Source: Spinacia oleracea (Eukaryota > Streptophyta > Magnoliopsida > Caryophyllales > Amaranthaceae). From it: a stretch of 64,000 nucleotides of DNA. The position numbers and the translations under genes were made by a program. This document shows, in pieces, positions 21,498-30,256 of this stretch; the stretch's first letter is position 1, and every line of letters begins with the position of its first letter. The stretch covers positions 11,703,501 to 11,767,500 of the forward strand of contig NC_079487.1 in assembly GCF_020520425.1 (NCBI RefSeq), given 5' to 3'. A model generated the notes under the pieces. The model worked only from the letters and a program-made list of their open reading frames with translations. It ran no database searches and had not been told where the DNA came from.

Positions 21498-23441
21498 CGG
21501 TTTTTTCATGAAATACCCTTGAGGTTTGCAATAATGCATCAAATACACCCGCGTCTTTCGAATCACATAATATACCCCTATTTTTGCCTAAGTTTGCACC
21601 AAATACCCTTAATCTGATCTTCCGTTAGTCCTCCGTTAAGTCATGTCTGTAATTCAAAATATACCCCTATTTTTAAACTTATTGCACAATGTACACCTAT
21701 TTGTGAACTTAGTTGCACCAAATACCCAAAATGCAGGAATTTGAATTTAACGGCTAGTATTAAACCTAGGGATCAAAATATAGCCGTTATGTTCTTGTTG
21801 CTTAATTATAAATCGGAAGAATGAAGTAATGAAGGTATGAGGGCGTGGGATTTTTCATCTTTATGTAAGCAAACCACCAATCACCCCTCTTATATGAATT
21901 AGTTAAAGAATTCTAAGGTATCACTATACAATTATACAAGTAACAAAAAATGAATCTCCTAGTTTTTGCAAAAGCTTAGCAATAATTAAGAAAATGATGG
22001 ATTCAAAGTGTCTTTGACTCGCTTGTTATCACAATTCACAAAGACTCGTCAACCAAAGACTCATCAACGAAACAAGTAATATCTACAATGTAATATCTTG
22101 TTGGAACAACCCGTATAAGCATGTTGTACTCTTTCTCAAATGTAATATCTTGCTGTACTCTTTCTCAAATGTAATATCATCCTGGACAACCATAGAAAGA
22201 ACTACAATGGCAAACCCCAAATTGTTGGTCAGGGTAATACAGGGATAAGATGCTAAATGGTAACCAAAAGTTTCAGGTTGAAACTAAGCTAAGCTATCTT
22301 CTTCCTCAACACACACACTCTGAGATACCCACACAGAGTTGCATAACTTCATTTTGAACTCCAACAACAGGCATTCATGGTTTCAGTCAGCATGGCAGCT
22401 TCTTTCCTCGGTGGCCCACTCTTGCATTATCAATTGATAGTGCATCTATTCCCCTAGGAGTAGCATAATCAGAGCCATCATCAGAATCTGAATTCAATCG
22501 GCTAATTGTAGTATCGTACACCCGAAGGCGCATTTTCACAAACACTTAGTGTTCATTCGCCGCCGAACAAAGTCTCTGCACCTCCCCAAATGGCTCAATA
22601 TCAAACTGAGCATCAAATATGACATCATTAACAACAAGAAATGGAACTATGATTTCATTTTGAAATATACAGTAGAATTTATGTTGTTGTGCTTATGTGC
22701 TTGTACGACTTCAAAAATCAGTTACCCATAAAACCACCGGAAAACACTAACAAAGAACGCCACAATAGCAAACCCCAAAAGAATATGAGTAAGATCAAAA
22801 TTACGAGTAATGTATTGAAGAATTTTGCCAATTTCGAGCAATTATTGAAGAATTACGAGCAAACCCCGAAATCACCAATTTCGCCAATGTATTGAAGAAT
22901 CACGAGCAAACCCCAAAATCACCAATTTCGCCATTTTCTTGTGAAAATTTTCCTTTTTGAAGAGATAGAGAAAGGCTGACGAAGCCAATTTGAGGAGCTT
23001 CATGGTGGCGAGGGCGGAGATCCAACGCAATTGAGAAGGGGATCTTTCGAGAGTTTGGAAGAACCGTCGCCGGAAATGGAGAAAACGGATCGGAGAGTTG
23101 ACCGGGACGGTGCAATCGAGGAAGTCGAACATTGGGCCTAGGTTGGCGACGGTAGCGGGGGCGAAGGTAGTGACGGCGGTGATGCGTAGTGTTGGTTCAG
23201 TGGGGAGGGTTGGTTGGGTTGAGTTGGAGGAGAGAGTAAGTTGCAGATGAATGGGGATTTAAGTGAAAAACAACAATAAGGGCAAAAACGTAAACACTTG
23301 CTAACGGAGACTTAACGGACGTTATGTCCGAGTGCATCTGGTGCAAACTTAGCAAAAATAGGGGTATATTATGTGATTCGAAAGACGCGGGTGTATTTGG
23401 TGCATTATTGCAAACCTCGGGGGCATTTCATGAAAAAACCG
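21498..23441. mobile_element. MULE-1: Mutator-like element with captured gene fragment
   Basis: Terminal inverted repeats of roughly 100 bp begin CGGTTTTTTCATGAAAT at the left and end ATTTCATGAAAAAACCG at the right; both go on through GCAAACCTC and the ACCAAATAC-type motifs. A perfect 9-bp target duplication TTAAATAAA flanks it (21489-21497 and 23442-23450). The 1944-bp body encodes no transposase, so it is non-autonomous. It carries part of a homoserine kinase gene near its right end, which makes it a Pack-MULE. Confidence 0.92.
23098..23250 (-). pseudogene. Homoserine kinase N-terminal fragment inside MULE-1
   Basis: The minus strand from about 23250 reads through a Ser/Thr/Pro-rich transit-peptide-like stretch into PTLPTEPTLRITAV and TTFAPATVANLGPMFDFLDC. 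This is the start of the mature GHMP-type homoserine kinase (threonine biosynthesis, plastid), where VTTFAPATVANLGPGFDFLG is typical. Two changes are visible in this short stretch (GPGFD to GPMFD, LGC to LDC). After DCTV the similarity stops and unrelated sequence follows. No start codon lies in frame at the expected place. It is a captured, non-functional piece. Confidence 0.78.
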
Positions 23442-23450
23442 TTAAATAAA

Positions 23451-23555
23451 TATAATGTTTCTTGTTATCTACTCATGCTTTCAACTATTTTCGTACATTA
23501 ATTAGGCTTCTGATTTGCATAGCGTTTTGACAAATAGTTTCATATATATTGGGGG
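23451..23555. other. Short spacer between MULE-1 and the Helitron end
   Basis: AT-rich; presumably belongs to the Helitron body, into which MULE-1 would then be inserted. Confidence 0.4.
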
Positions 23556-23588
23556 ACCGTGCGCGCTAGCGCACGGGCCAACAACTAG
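23556..23588 (+). mobile_element. Helitron 3' terminus
   Basis: CCGTGCGC (23557-23564) and GCGCACGG (23569-23576) form a perfect 8-bp GC-rich stem with a GCTA loop. Eleven bases later comes CTAG (23585-23588), followed by T. A hairpin shortly before CTRR at an A/T insertion point is the known Helitron 3' end. The 5' TC end was not located, so the element's extent to the left is open. Confidence 0.8.
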
Positions 23589-23639
23589 TTATATATATAA
23601 ATTTGTATTGTATATATAGGTGAAAGAAGCGTTGAGAAC

Positions 23640-24036
23640 AATGCACAACAAATGATGTTTGGAATAAGGACGCAAAAAAGCGTCGACAATTTTTTTTAAT
23701 CCCGGTTTAGATCTAAGTTTCTTGACGCCTAGAAAAAATTTTAAGACGTTGTAAGGCGTCGAGAATCTCGACACCCTGATCATTTTTGGACAGCGAAGGT
23801 CGTCACAATTGTCGACGCAAGATACAAATTTAAGACGTTGGAAGGCGTCAACATTCACGACGCCCTGCTTGTTGTCTGGGCAGCTGAGGTCGTCCCAATT
23901 CTCGACGCCTTTAAGCGTCGCGAATTCTCGACTTGCATTTTCTCGACGATATTGACAGGTGTCGAGGCCATTTTTCTCGACGCCTTTCGGCGTCGTTAAT
24001 AAGCCGCGTCGCCAAAACACGGAAATTGTAGTAGTG
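23640..24036. mobile_element. CACTA-type right end with subterminal repeats
   Basis: Ends GGAAATTGTAGTAGTG at 24036, the complement of CACTACTACAATTTCC. Upstream, GACGCC/GGCGTC and TCTCGACG words occur many times in both orientations (23667-24010), as expected for CACTA subterminal binding sites. No matching left end was found in the window; the Helitron insertion or a deletion may have removed it. Confidence 0.72.
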
Positions 24037-24739
24037 TGTATCAAACGTTTTCTCAGTGCTTATGACAAACTTGATAGATGATCTTTTGTGGACTAAGGAT
24101 TATCGCGCAATCTTGTTCTTTGACACAAACTTATAGGAAATCATCAAAAAGGCTTGGAATCCTGCAAACAAGTTACTTATTTGTACATTACAGAGAAAAA
24201 AACTAGGAATTAAAGAAAGAAAGAACTACATTATAACCCTAATCTCACGTACACCAAGTAATCAAAGAATATAAAACAATGTTCTTAATCAGCAACTGCC
24301 CTTCCAGTGAGTATAAAGCTTAATCAAATGCAGGGTAGAACTTTAAGAATACAGTTTATGTTCATCAGGCATTTGAATCTCATGGAATAACATGGCCGTG
24401 TAAAATCATTCAGTAGTGAAGTAGGGAGAATTACATGGTCTGCAAGTAATCATCTCTGCATCTTCTGTCAACTAGAACTGTCACAAGAAAAGCTACTGAA
24501 ACTAATGTCCTCTTATGTAACAATACTTGTTCGTGTTCACATTTTTTTATTTTATTATGTTAATCATTGAACAATTCACATTACAATTGCATATACAGAA
24601 AGGTCTATAGCCTCTGTACTTATTTATCTCCACTATATACAGTTGCATCATTCATCATTATTTTATCAAACAACACATGAAAGATCTGTTGAGCAAAATG
24701 AAGCATGATAAATTACCTTCAATAATTTCAAGTCGGAAA
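24037..24739. other. Unassigned AT-rich sequence
   Basis: No ORF with a recognisable motif. It may be intron or 3' flank of the pfkB relic that follows on the minus strand. Confidence 0.4.
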
Positions 24740-24809
24740 CTAAACTGTCAGAAAGCCTCCCACAAATGCATTGCCTGCACCGGTTGTGTCCAATGGTTTG
24801 ACTTTCACA
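24740..24809 (-). pseudogene. pfkB-family sugar kinase exon relic
   Basis: On the minus strand a 3' splice-like site (TTATATTAG) precedes an exon reading VKPLDTTGAGNAFVGGFLTV and then a stop. This is the pfkB signature 2, DTTGAGDAF, the anion hole and catalytic base of ribokinase/fructokinase-type enzymes. The catalytic Asp of GAGD is Asn here, and nothing recognisable of the remaining kinase fold precedes it. I therefore treat it as a dead fragment. Confidence 0.65.
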
Positions 24810-25776
24810 CTAATATAATAACACAAATAAATTGCAATGATTGAATCACAAGCAGACCTCAAATTGAAGGTTTGTCTGAAGGGAACCAGTAACTCCAACA
24901 TAGACCTCAAATTGTAAGATTCCATAGATTCACAAAACAAAACCCTAAATAATTAACCAAAAACTGCAAATGAACAGGAATTATAGTAATGAGTTTCAGT
25001 AACTCAACAAATTATATAGACGAACATATATATATTAAGTCTAATTAACAAATTTTGGTTCCATAAGAAACCAGTAATTCACAAACATTAAAAGAATAGG
25101 CAAAACCACAAACATCGCTAATTCAAAATAATACGAATTACAAATCAGTTGCTTATGGTAAACAAATGAATTACAATTTAAATGAAAAATAACATTAATT
25201 GAGCAAATAATACGTATCTTATCACTAAAATACAGTAACGTGAGATGACAAATAATGATGAACTAGTAATTCAGATGCCAGCAAAATAAAAAGATAAGAA
25301 GTTGAGCATATACGATACCATATGAACTTCGAATATGAGAAAATATGTGCGATTGGACCAAATTTCAGGCGAACTTAACCAAATTTCAGACAAACTCAAT
25401 CAAAACGCATAAAGTTAGGGTTTATGAACAGAGAAGTTGAAGATGGAGAGGGAGAGAGAAAGCTAAACTGGAGATTTAGGGGAGGGAAAGAGAAATTGAG
25501 AAGAGAAAGCTAAATTGAAGAATCTTAGAAAGCGCAATTGTGGACGACGAAAGGAATTTGGCATTTTTTATTTGTATTTTTAATAAATTTATCGAAGAGG
25601 GCGAATTCTATGTAGTCGCCCTTTTTATTATTATCAGAGATGGCAAAATCATTTTTCTCCCTCTTTGTTTTAACCAATCAAGGCAATATTTGTTCGTCCT
25701 ATTTATTTGTTCTACTAGGACAATTTTAGAGTTTTCTTTTTATTTATTAATGTTGTTCCTAGGTTTTGGTTGATGA
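24810..25776. other. Unassigned AT-rich sequence
   Basis: ACCTCAAATTG occurs twice near 24855 and 24903. 25430-25520 is rich in GAGAGA/GAAAG. No gene recognised. Confidence 0.4.
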
Positions 25777-25985
25777 CACTACTACAAAAATGGAATAAGA
25801 AACCAAACCTATAGTACCACATAAGTCACTTATATGGTTTCTTAGATAAAGAAACCATTTATTTAAAATATATGGTTTCCTAGATAAATAATAAGACAAC
25901 ACACACTAAAGATATTTGGTTTCTTAGATATAATACACTTTTAGTGGGAATCAAAGGTACCATGATTCATATAATATGGTCTCTT
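25777..25985 (+). mobile_element. CACTA-type left end with subterminal repeats
   Basis: Starts CACTACTACAAAAATGG, a common plant CACTA terminus. GGTTTCTTAGATA / TGGTTTCCTAGATA words recur at least four times in 25840-25985, in one case facing GAAACCAT. No right end of this family was found. It could be the left end of CACTA-1 further right (same orientation), but the intervening LINE relic and the distance make that uncertain. Confidence 0.65.
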
Positions 25986-26593
25986 AGTATTTTTTCTTTA
26001 ATTATGATTTTTTTAAAAAATTTAGTAGATTTTTTATTCATGCCACGTTTTTCAAGCACTAGACCCATGATTCCACAATCTAACACCAGCTAACATATTT
26101 ATTTCTCTTAATTAAAAAAGATAAAAAAAAAAAACTAAAAAGAATTTCAATCAAAACACAAGAGGTTGGCGCCACCTACACTTCACTTTATACCAGTTAC
26201 TCCGTAACAGAGTACTAACGCCGCGCCGCCGAATCCCCAAACTACAACCAAAACACAAACGTGAACAACGATATTGCCGCCACCACACTTGCCGTAGAGA
26301 TTCCAGGTCGCCGGAGACGAGGTCCTTCAAATCGGTTGGTATTTTCTCCCTTATTTTCTTTTAGTTTCTCGTTTTTTTGGGAAAGTTGCATAAACCTACA
26401 AAACCTCCATCTCCGCCACTACAGGTGTTTTCCGTTCGTCGCAACCACTATCTAACATCCGGTTCTGCAATTGTAGATTTGTAGGTAATATATCTTTCAA
26501 TCTCTTTCTCCTAATATTAATTCTACAATTTGCTCTTCTACCAAAATTATAAAACTGAATTTGATTTTTAATTTTTTTTCCTAATATTTTTTC
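25986..26593. other. Unassigned sequence with a 5'-UTR-like stretch
   Basis: 26160-26450 is C-rich with ACCACAC and CGCCGG words and short ORFs, like a plant 5' UTR and first exon (possible donor TCG|GTTGGTATTTTC). I recognise no protein. Confidence 0.35.
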
Positions 26594-27123
26594 ATCTTTT
26601 TATGATACACAATCAATATGATGTGTAATGTGATATTTTTTTTAATCGATTGTCGTTGGTCCTGTTTTTAAGAACTTATTGATGATTTTGGTATTGTGAT
26701 AATGTGATAATGTCCGGGCCTTCGTGTGGTTTTATTGGAGGAGTTGGGGGGGGGGGGGGGGGGGGGGGGGGGGTGGTACTGCTGCAACGAGTACCCGCAG
26801 TAGCAGCGTAGAGTTGGTGTGGGTGTAGTTTAATATGTTCTGTTTCTTTTCTTTTTCGCATTTTCCTGTTTTGTGTGATTTGCTTCCTTTCTTTCTTGTC
26901 TTGTGTGTGTTTTTGATATCTTCCAATATATGGAGCTAGACTCCTCTTTTCGCACCCAAAAAAAAAAATGTCTTGCCAACTGTGATGATAATTTTTGTTT
27001 ATCTTTTTATGATACACAATCAATATGATGTATGATGTGATTTTTTTTAAAAAATTGATTGTCGTGACTTGGTCCTGTTTTTAAGAACTTATTGATGATT
27101 TATAGTATGCTATTGTGATAATG
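26594..27123. repeat. Two dispersed copies of a ~115-bp segment
   Basis: 26594-26704 and 27001-27123 both run from ATCTTTTTATGATACACAAT through CCTGTTTTTAAGAACTTATT to ATTGTGATAATG, with small indels. The 300 bases between them include the poly-G tract and a CT-rich region. Confidence 0.85.
26746..26773 (+). repeat. Poly-G tract, 28 G
   Basis: Uninterrupted G28 followed by TGGT. It produces a Pro-rich shadow ORF on the minus strand. The length is likely polymorphic or affected by sequencing error. Confidence 0.9.
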
Positions 27124-28452
27124 TTTTGGCAACTGTGATGATATTCTGGTGCTATTGAGAGTTGAGTGAGTACCGAGTAGCAAATTGGCAATTGTAGTGG
27201 AGAAGGGCGAAAAGTTCTTGTCTCTTTATTGTTGATTTTTTGTTATTTCTAGCTTTGATGTGCTAGTGTAAATACAGGGGGATAGGATATTTGATAATTA
27301 AGATAGCTAAATAGAAAATGGGAAAAAGATCACCTTCATGTCTATATATAAATGGGTTTTGATAGTCTAGGATATAGGATAAGATAGCTAAACAGAAAAT
27401 TAAAAGAAACCCCTTTATTGATGATCATAATGAAGAATATTTATGCTTGAATTGCTAGATTGCTAAATTCAGTAAATACAAATAAAGTGTAACTATGTGC
27501 ACCTGGTCTTCTATTTTAAGTGGCACTACATCAACAACGATGTCAAAATAGAGATATTTTCCCTCCTGCCACCTATGATCACCTGCATTATTAATATTGT
27601 ATGAGTATTTGGGTACAATCAAGTATTGGAAACTTTTAAACTCATGCTATATGTTTGCTCTGTAAAGAATCACACACCTCTAGCTGAATATTCCTTTTTT
27701 CCGCATTCAAAATTTTAAAATGAAGAGATTGCGAAGAATCACCGATGGCTGTTGATAAACCAAGTTAAGTTCAATATAGAAAAACAATTGTCATATCATA
27801 AAAGCAGGAGCAATAATACTTTCTGGTGAATGGTGCAAAAATATGGAATTATGCAGGCATTGAAACATAATGAACATGATGATTTTTGTTGATGTTTATG
27901 AACAATCTCAAACAAGCTTACTTATCAGATTGACTTATTAGATAGATAATAGAAAACTCATAAGCACTATATAGAACAATGTAAACAAAGTATAATGACA
28001 TTCCTCATTCGATATCCTGGGTCTTACTGCTAAGCTGTCTTTTCTTTGTTCGTTAGTGCGTAAATCTGATGTATAAATGTTAATGGCTGTCAAGGGGATA
28101 CAGAAATGAAGAAAACAAACATAAGCAAGGGGATAAAGAGGAGCTTAGTAGTTTAATCAATGTGAAATGGATGGGTATAATGGATGTTGAATCAGTTAAA
28201 TGGGTGGTGAATGAAAGCTAAAATTCTGAGGGAGCAAGCAAACATGTTTGAGGGAACTTTGTATTCACTTTGTCCCATATATTTTCCACTTTTTGGGTTT
28301 GGAATATACTCCATTTTAATGACAATTCTTAAATGTGAATGGAAAATTGTTTTGGATAGGGATGACGTTTGTGAAAGTAAAAGGTGGAAAACTGGTGGCG
28401 GGTACTTTTTGGTTCGAGTTAATTGTTTGTCGCGTCATTTTTTGGTTTCGTG
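27124..28452. other. Unassigned AT-rich sequence
   Basis: No gene recognised. 28260-28320 (TTTGTCCCATATATTTTCCA) resembles an internal part of a Stowaway-type MITE but lacks clear ends. Confidence 0.4.
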
Positions 28453-28870
28453 TTAGAAAATGATAGTCCGTGAACCAAACTTTAGTTTTTTGGGTGACCC
28501 AAGGTTACCACAGCTTTTCAATTCAGTGATCCCAGTTGTCTGAATACAATCTTCAAAATCCCTTGTTTCTGTAATCTGAACTTGCCTTCTATTTACCCTA
28601 TCACCTGAGTACAACACAGAGTTGAAATCTCCCATGATTAGCCATGGCCTGTTCAAAGCTGCACTGAGATTCACTAGCTCAGTCCACAGTGGTCTCCTAT
28701 GCTCAATGGTGTGAAGCCCATACACTGCAGTGAAGCACACACTAAACAACCCATCTTTATCACTCAGTTCACCATGGATAGTCTGGTCAGTCTTCCTACT
28801 CAACTGAAAGTTCACCCTATTATGTTTCCATCCAATCCATATCCTACCTTTAGGAGAACAAGCATAGTTC
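28453..28870 (-). pseudogene. LINE (L1-type) endonuclease fragment
   Basis: The minus strand encodes YACSPKGRIWIGWKHN, then SVCFTAVYGLHTIEHRRPLW and NRPWLIMGDFNSVLYSGDR, the middle of the apurinic endonuclease (endonuclease/exonuclease/phosphatase) domain of plant L1 LINEs. GDFN is the conserved catalytic block. No reverse transcriptase part is present and the frame decays towards 28453. Copia-B is inserted in it at 28870; a little more of the fragment may continue on the far side, at 39157-39185, on the minus strand. Confidence 0.8.
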
Positions 28871-30241
28871 TGAAGGAAATAATGCCCTTGGTCCAAATAT
28901 GCATTCTATGTTAAGTCTAATAAATGCGGTTCAGTATTAATTAACAAGTTAATAATTCAGTGAGATCAAGTGAGCTGAATGCCTAGCTAGAGGCCGCTTC
29001 AGTTCAAGTGGAATTAATGATATTAATCCACAGCTTACTCTTGACTGAACCCGTAGGGTCACACAAATAGTACGTAAACGGATCAAGTATTTAATGGCAT
29101 TAGATACTCCATCTATGGATATTCGGAATCGACGGATCTTGGTTTCAGTGGGAGCTGAGATCGTCACAGGCAAGAAATGAATACTCCGGAAACGATGATA
29201 TTGCCGGAAACGGAAATATGGATCGTATCGGAAATATAAATATTATCCAAGTCGTAGATGTTGCCGGAAACGGAAACATGGTACGTATCGGAAAATATTA
29301 TCGGAAATGGAAATATTGCCAGAATCGGAAATATTGCCGGAAACGGAAATATTGTCAGAATCGGAAATATTATCGGAAACGGAAATATTAAATATTTGTT
29401 CGAAACGGAAATTGATTCCGGAATCGGAAATATTAAATATTGTTCGTATCGGAAATGAATTCCGGAACCGGGAATTTAATCGGAAGCGTATCGTACGAAT
29501 TAGCATCGGACGAGGCCTGCCGGACGAAGGCCCAGCACGAAGTCGGGCCATTGCCCAGCAAGCCAAACGCGCGCCACAAGCCCAGCCAAGGCAGCGCCCA
29601 GGCCCACCGCAAGGCAGGCCCAGCGCGCGCCAAGGCCACGGCTGCGTGGGCCTCGTGGCGTGGGCTGCTGCTCGCACGCACCCGCATGGGCGGCCCTCGT
29701 GGCTGCCGCGTGTGTGTGTGTGTTTGTGTTCATGCACGATTCCTAAAGCTATTAGGATTTGGTATATGATTAAATTCCTATTCCTAAAAGGATAAATTAA
29801 TTAATTAGAGTTCGTATAGGATTCTAAGTTTAATTAATTCGTATCCTACTAGGATTCCAATTCCCTTTCCATAACTCTATAAATACGTGCCTAGGGTCAC
29901 ATATTTTCAGAGATTAATTCAAGTATTTCAAAGTGAGTTTTGAGAGAAAAATTCAGTCATATTTCTTACCTAAGAGTGCCGAAAATTCTAGTACCTTAAG
30001 GGCGATTCTAGTTGGTCAATCTTAAGGCGGATCCGGACGTGCTGTGGACTATCTACGGAGGGACGACACTTGGAGTCCTAAAGACTTGTTCTTGTTCGGT
30101 TCGGGCGCAGCTAGGGAAGGCACGCAACAAAGAGTATGCATCTAAATTATGCTATATGATTATGTGTAAATAATATGTATTCCTGGCTAAATGGTTGTTT
30201 CCGCATGATTTATGAATTGTCATATGTATCATAACCTAACA
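28871..30241 (+). repeat. Copia-B 5' LTR
   Basis: TGAAGG...TAACA ends. TATAAATA at 29878-29885. CGGAAA/GGAAATATT array at about 29185-29480. The GC-rich segment after it (29505-29720) differs in sequence from that of Copia-A. Confidence 0.96.
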
Positions 30242-30242
30242 G

Positions 30243-30256
30243 TGGTATCACGAGCC
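30243..30256 (+). promoter_or_regulatory. Copia-B primer binding site
   Basis: TGGTATCACGAGCC, one base after the LTR, identical to Copia-A. Confidence 0.85.

Noticed and set aside
23589..24036. CRISPR-like array in the GACGCC-rich region
   Set aside because: The repeats are short, in both orientations and irregularly spaced; this is plant DNA and they fit CACTA subterminal repeats.
26676..27023. Proline-rich minus-strand ORFs
   Set aside because: Produced by the poly-G tract; no conserved motif on either side.
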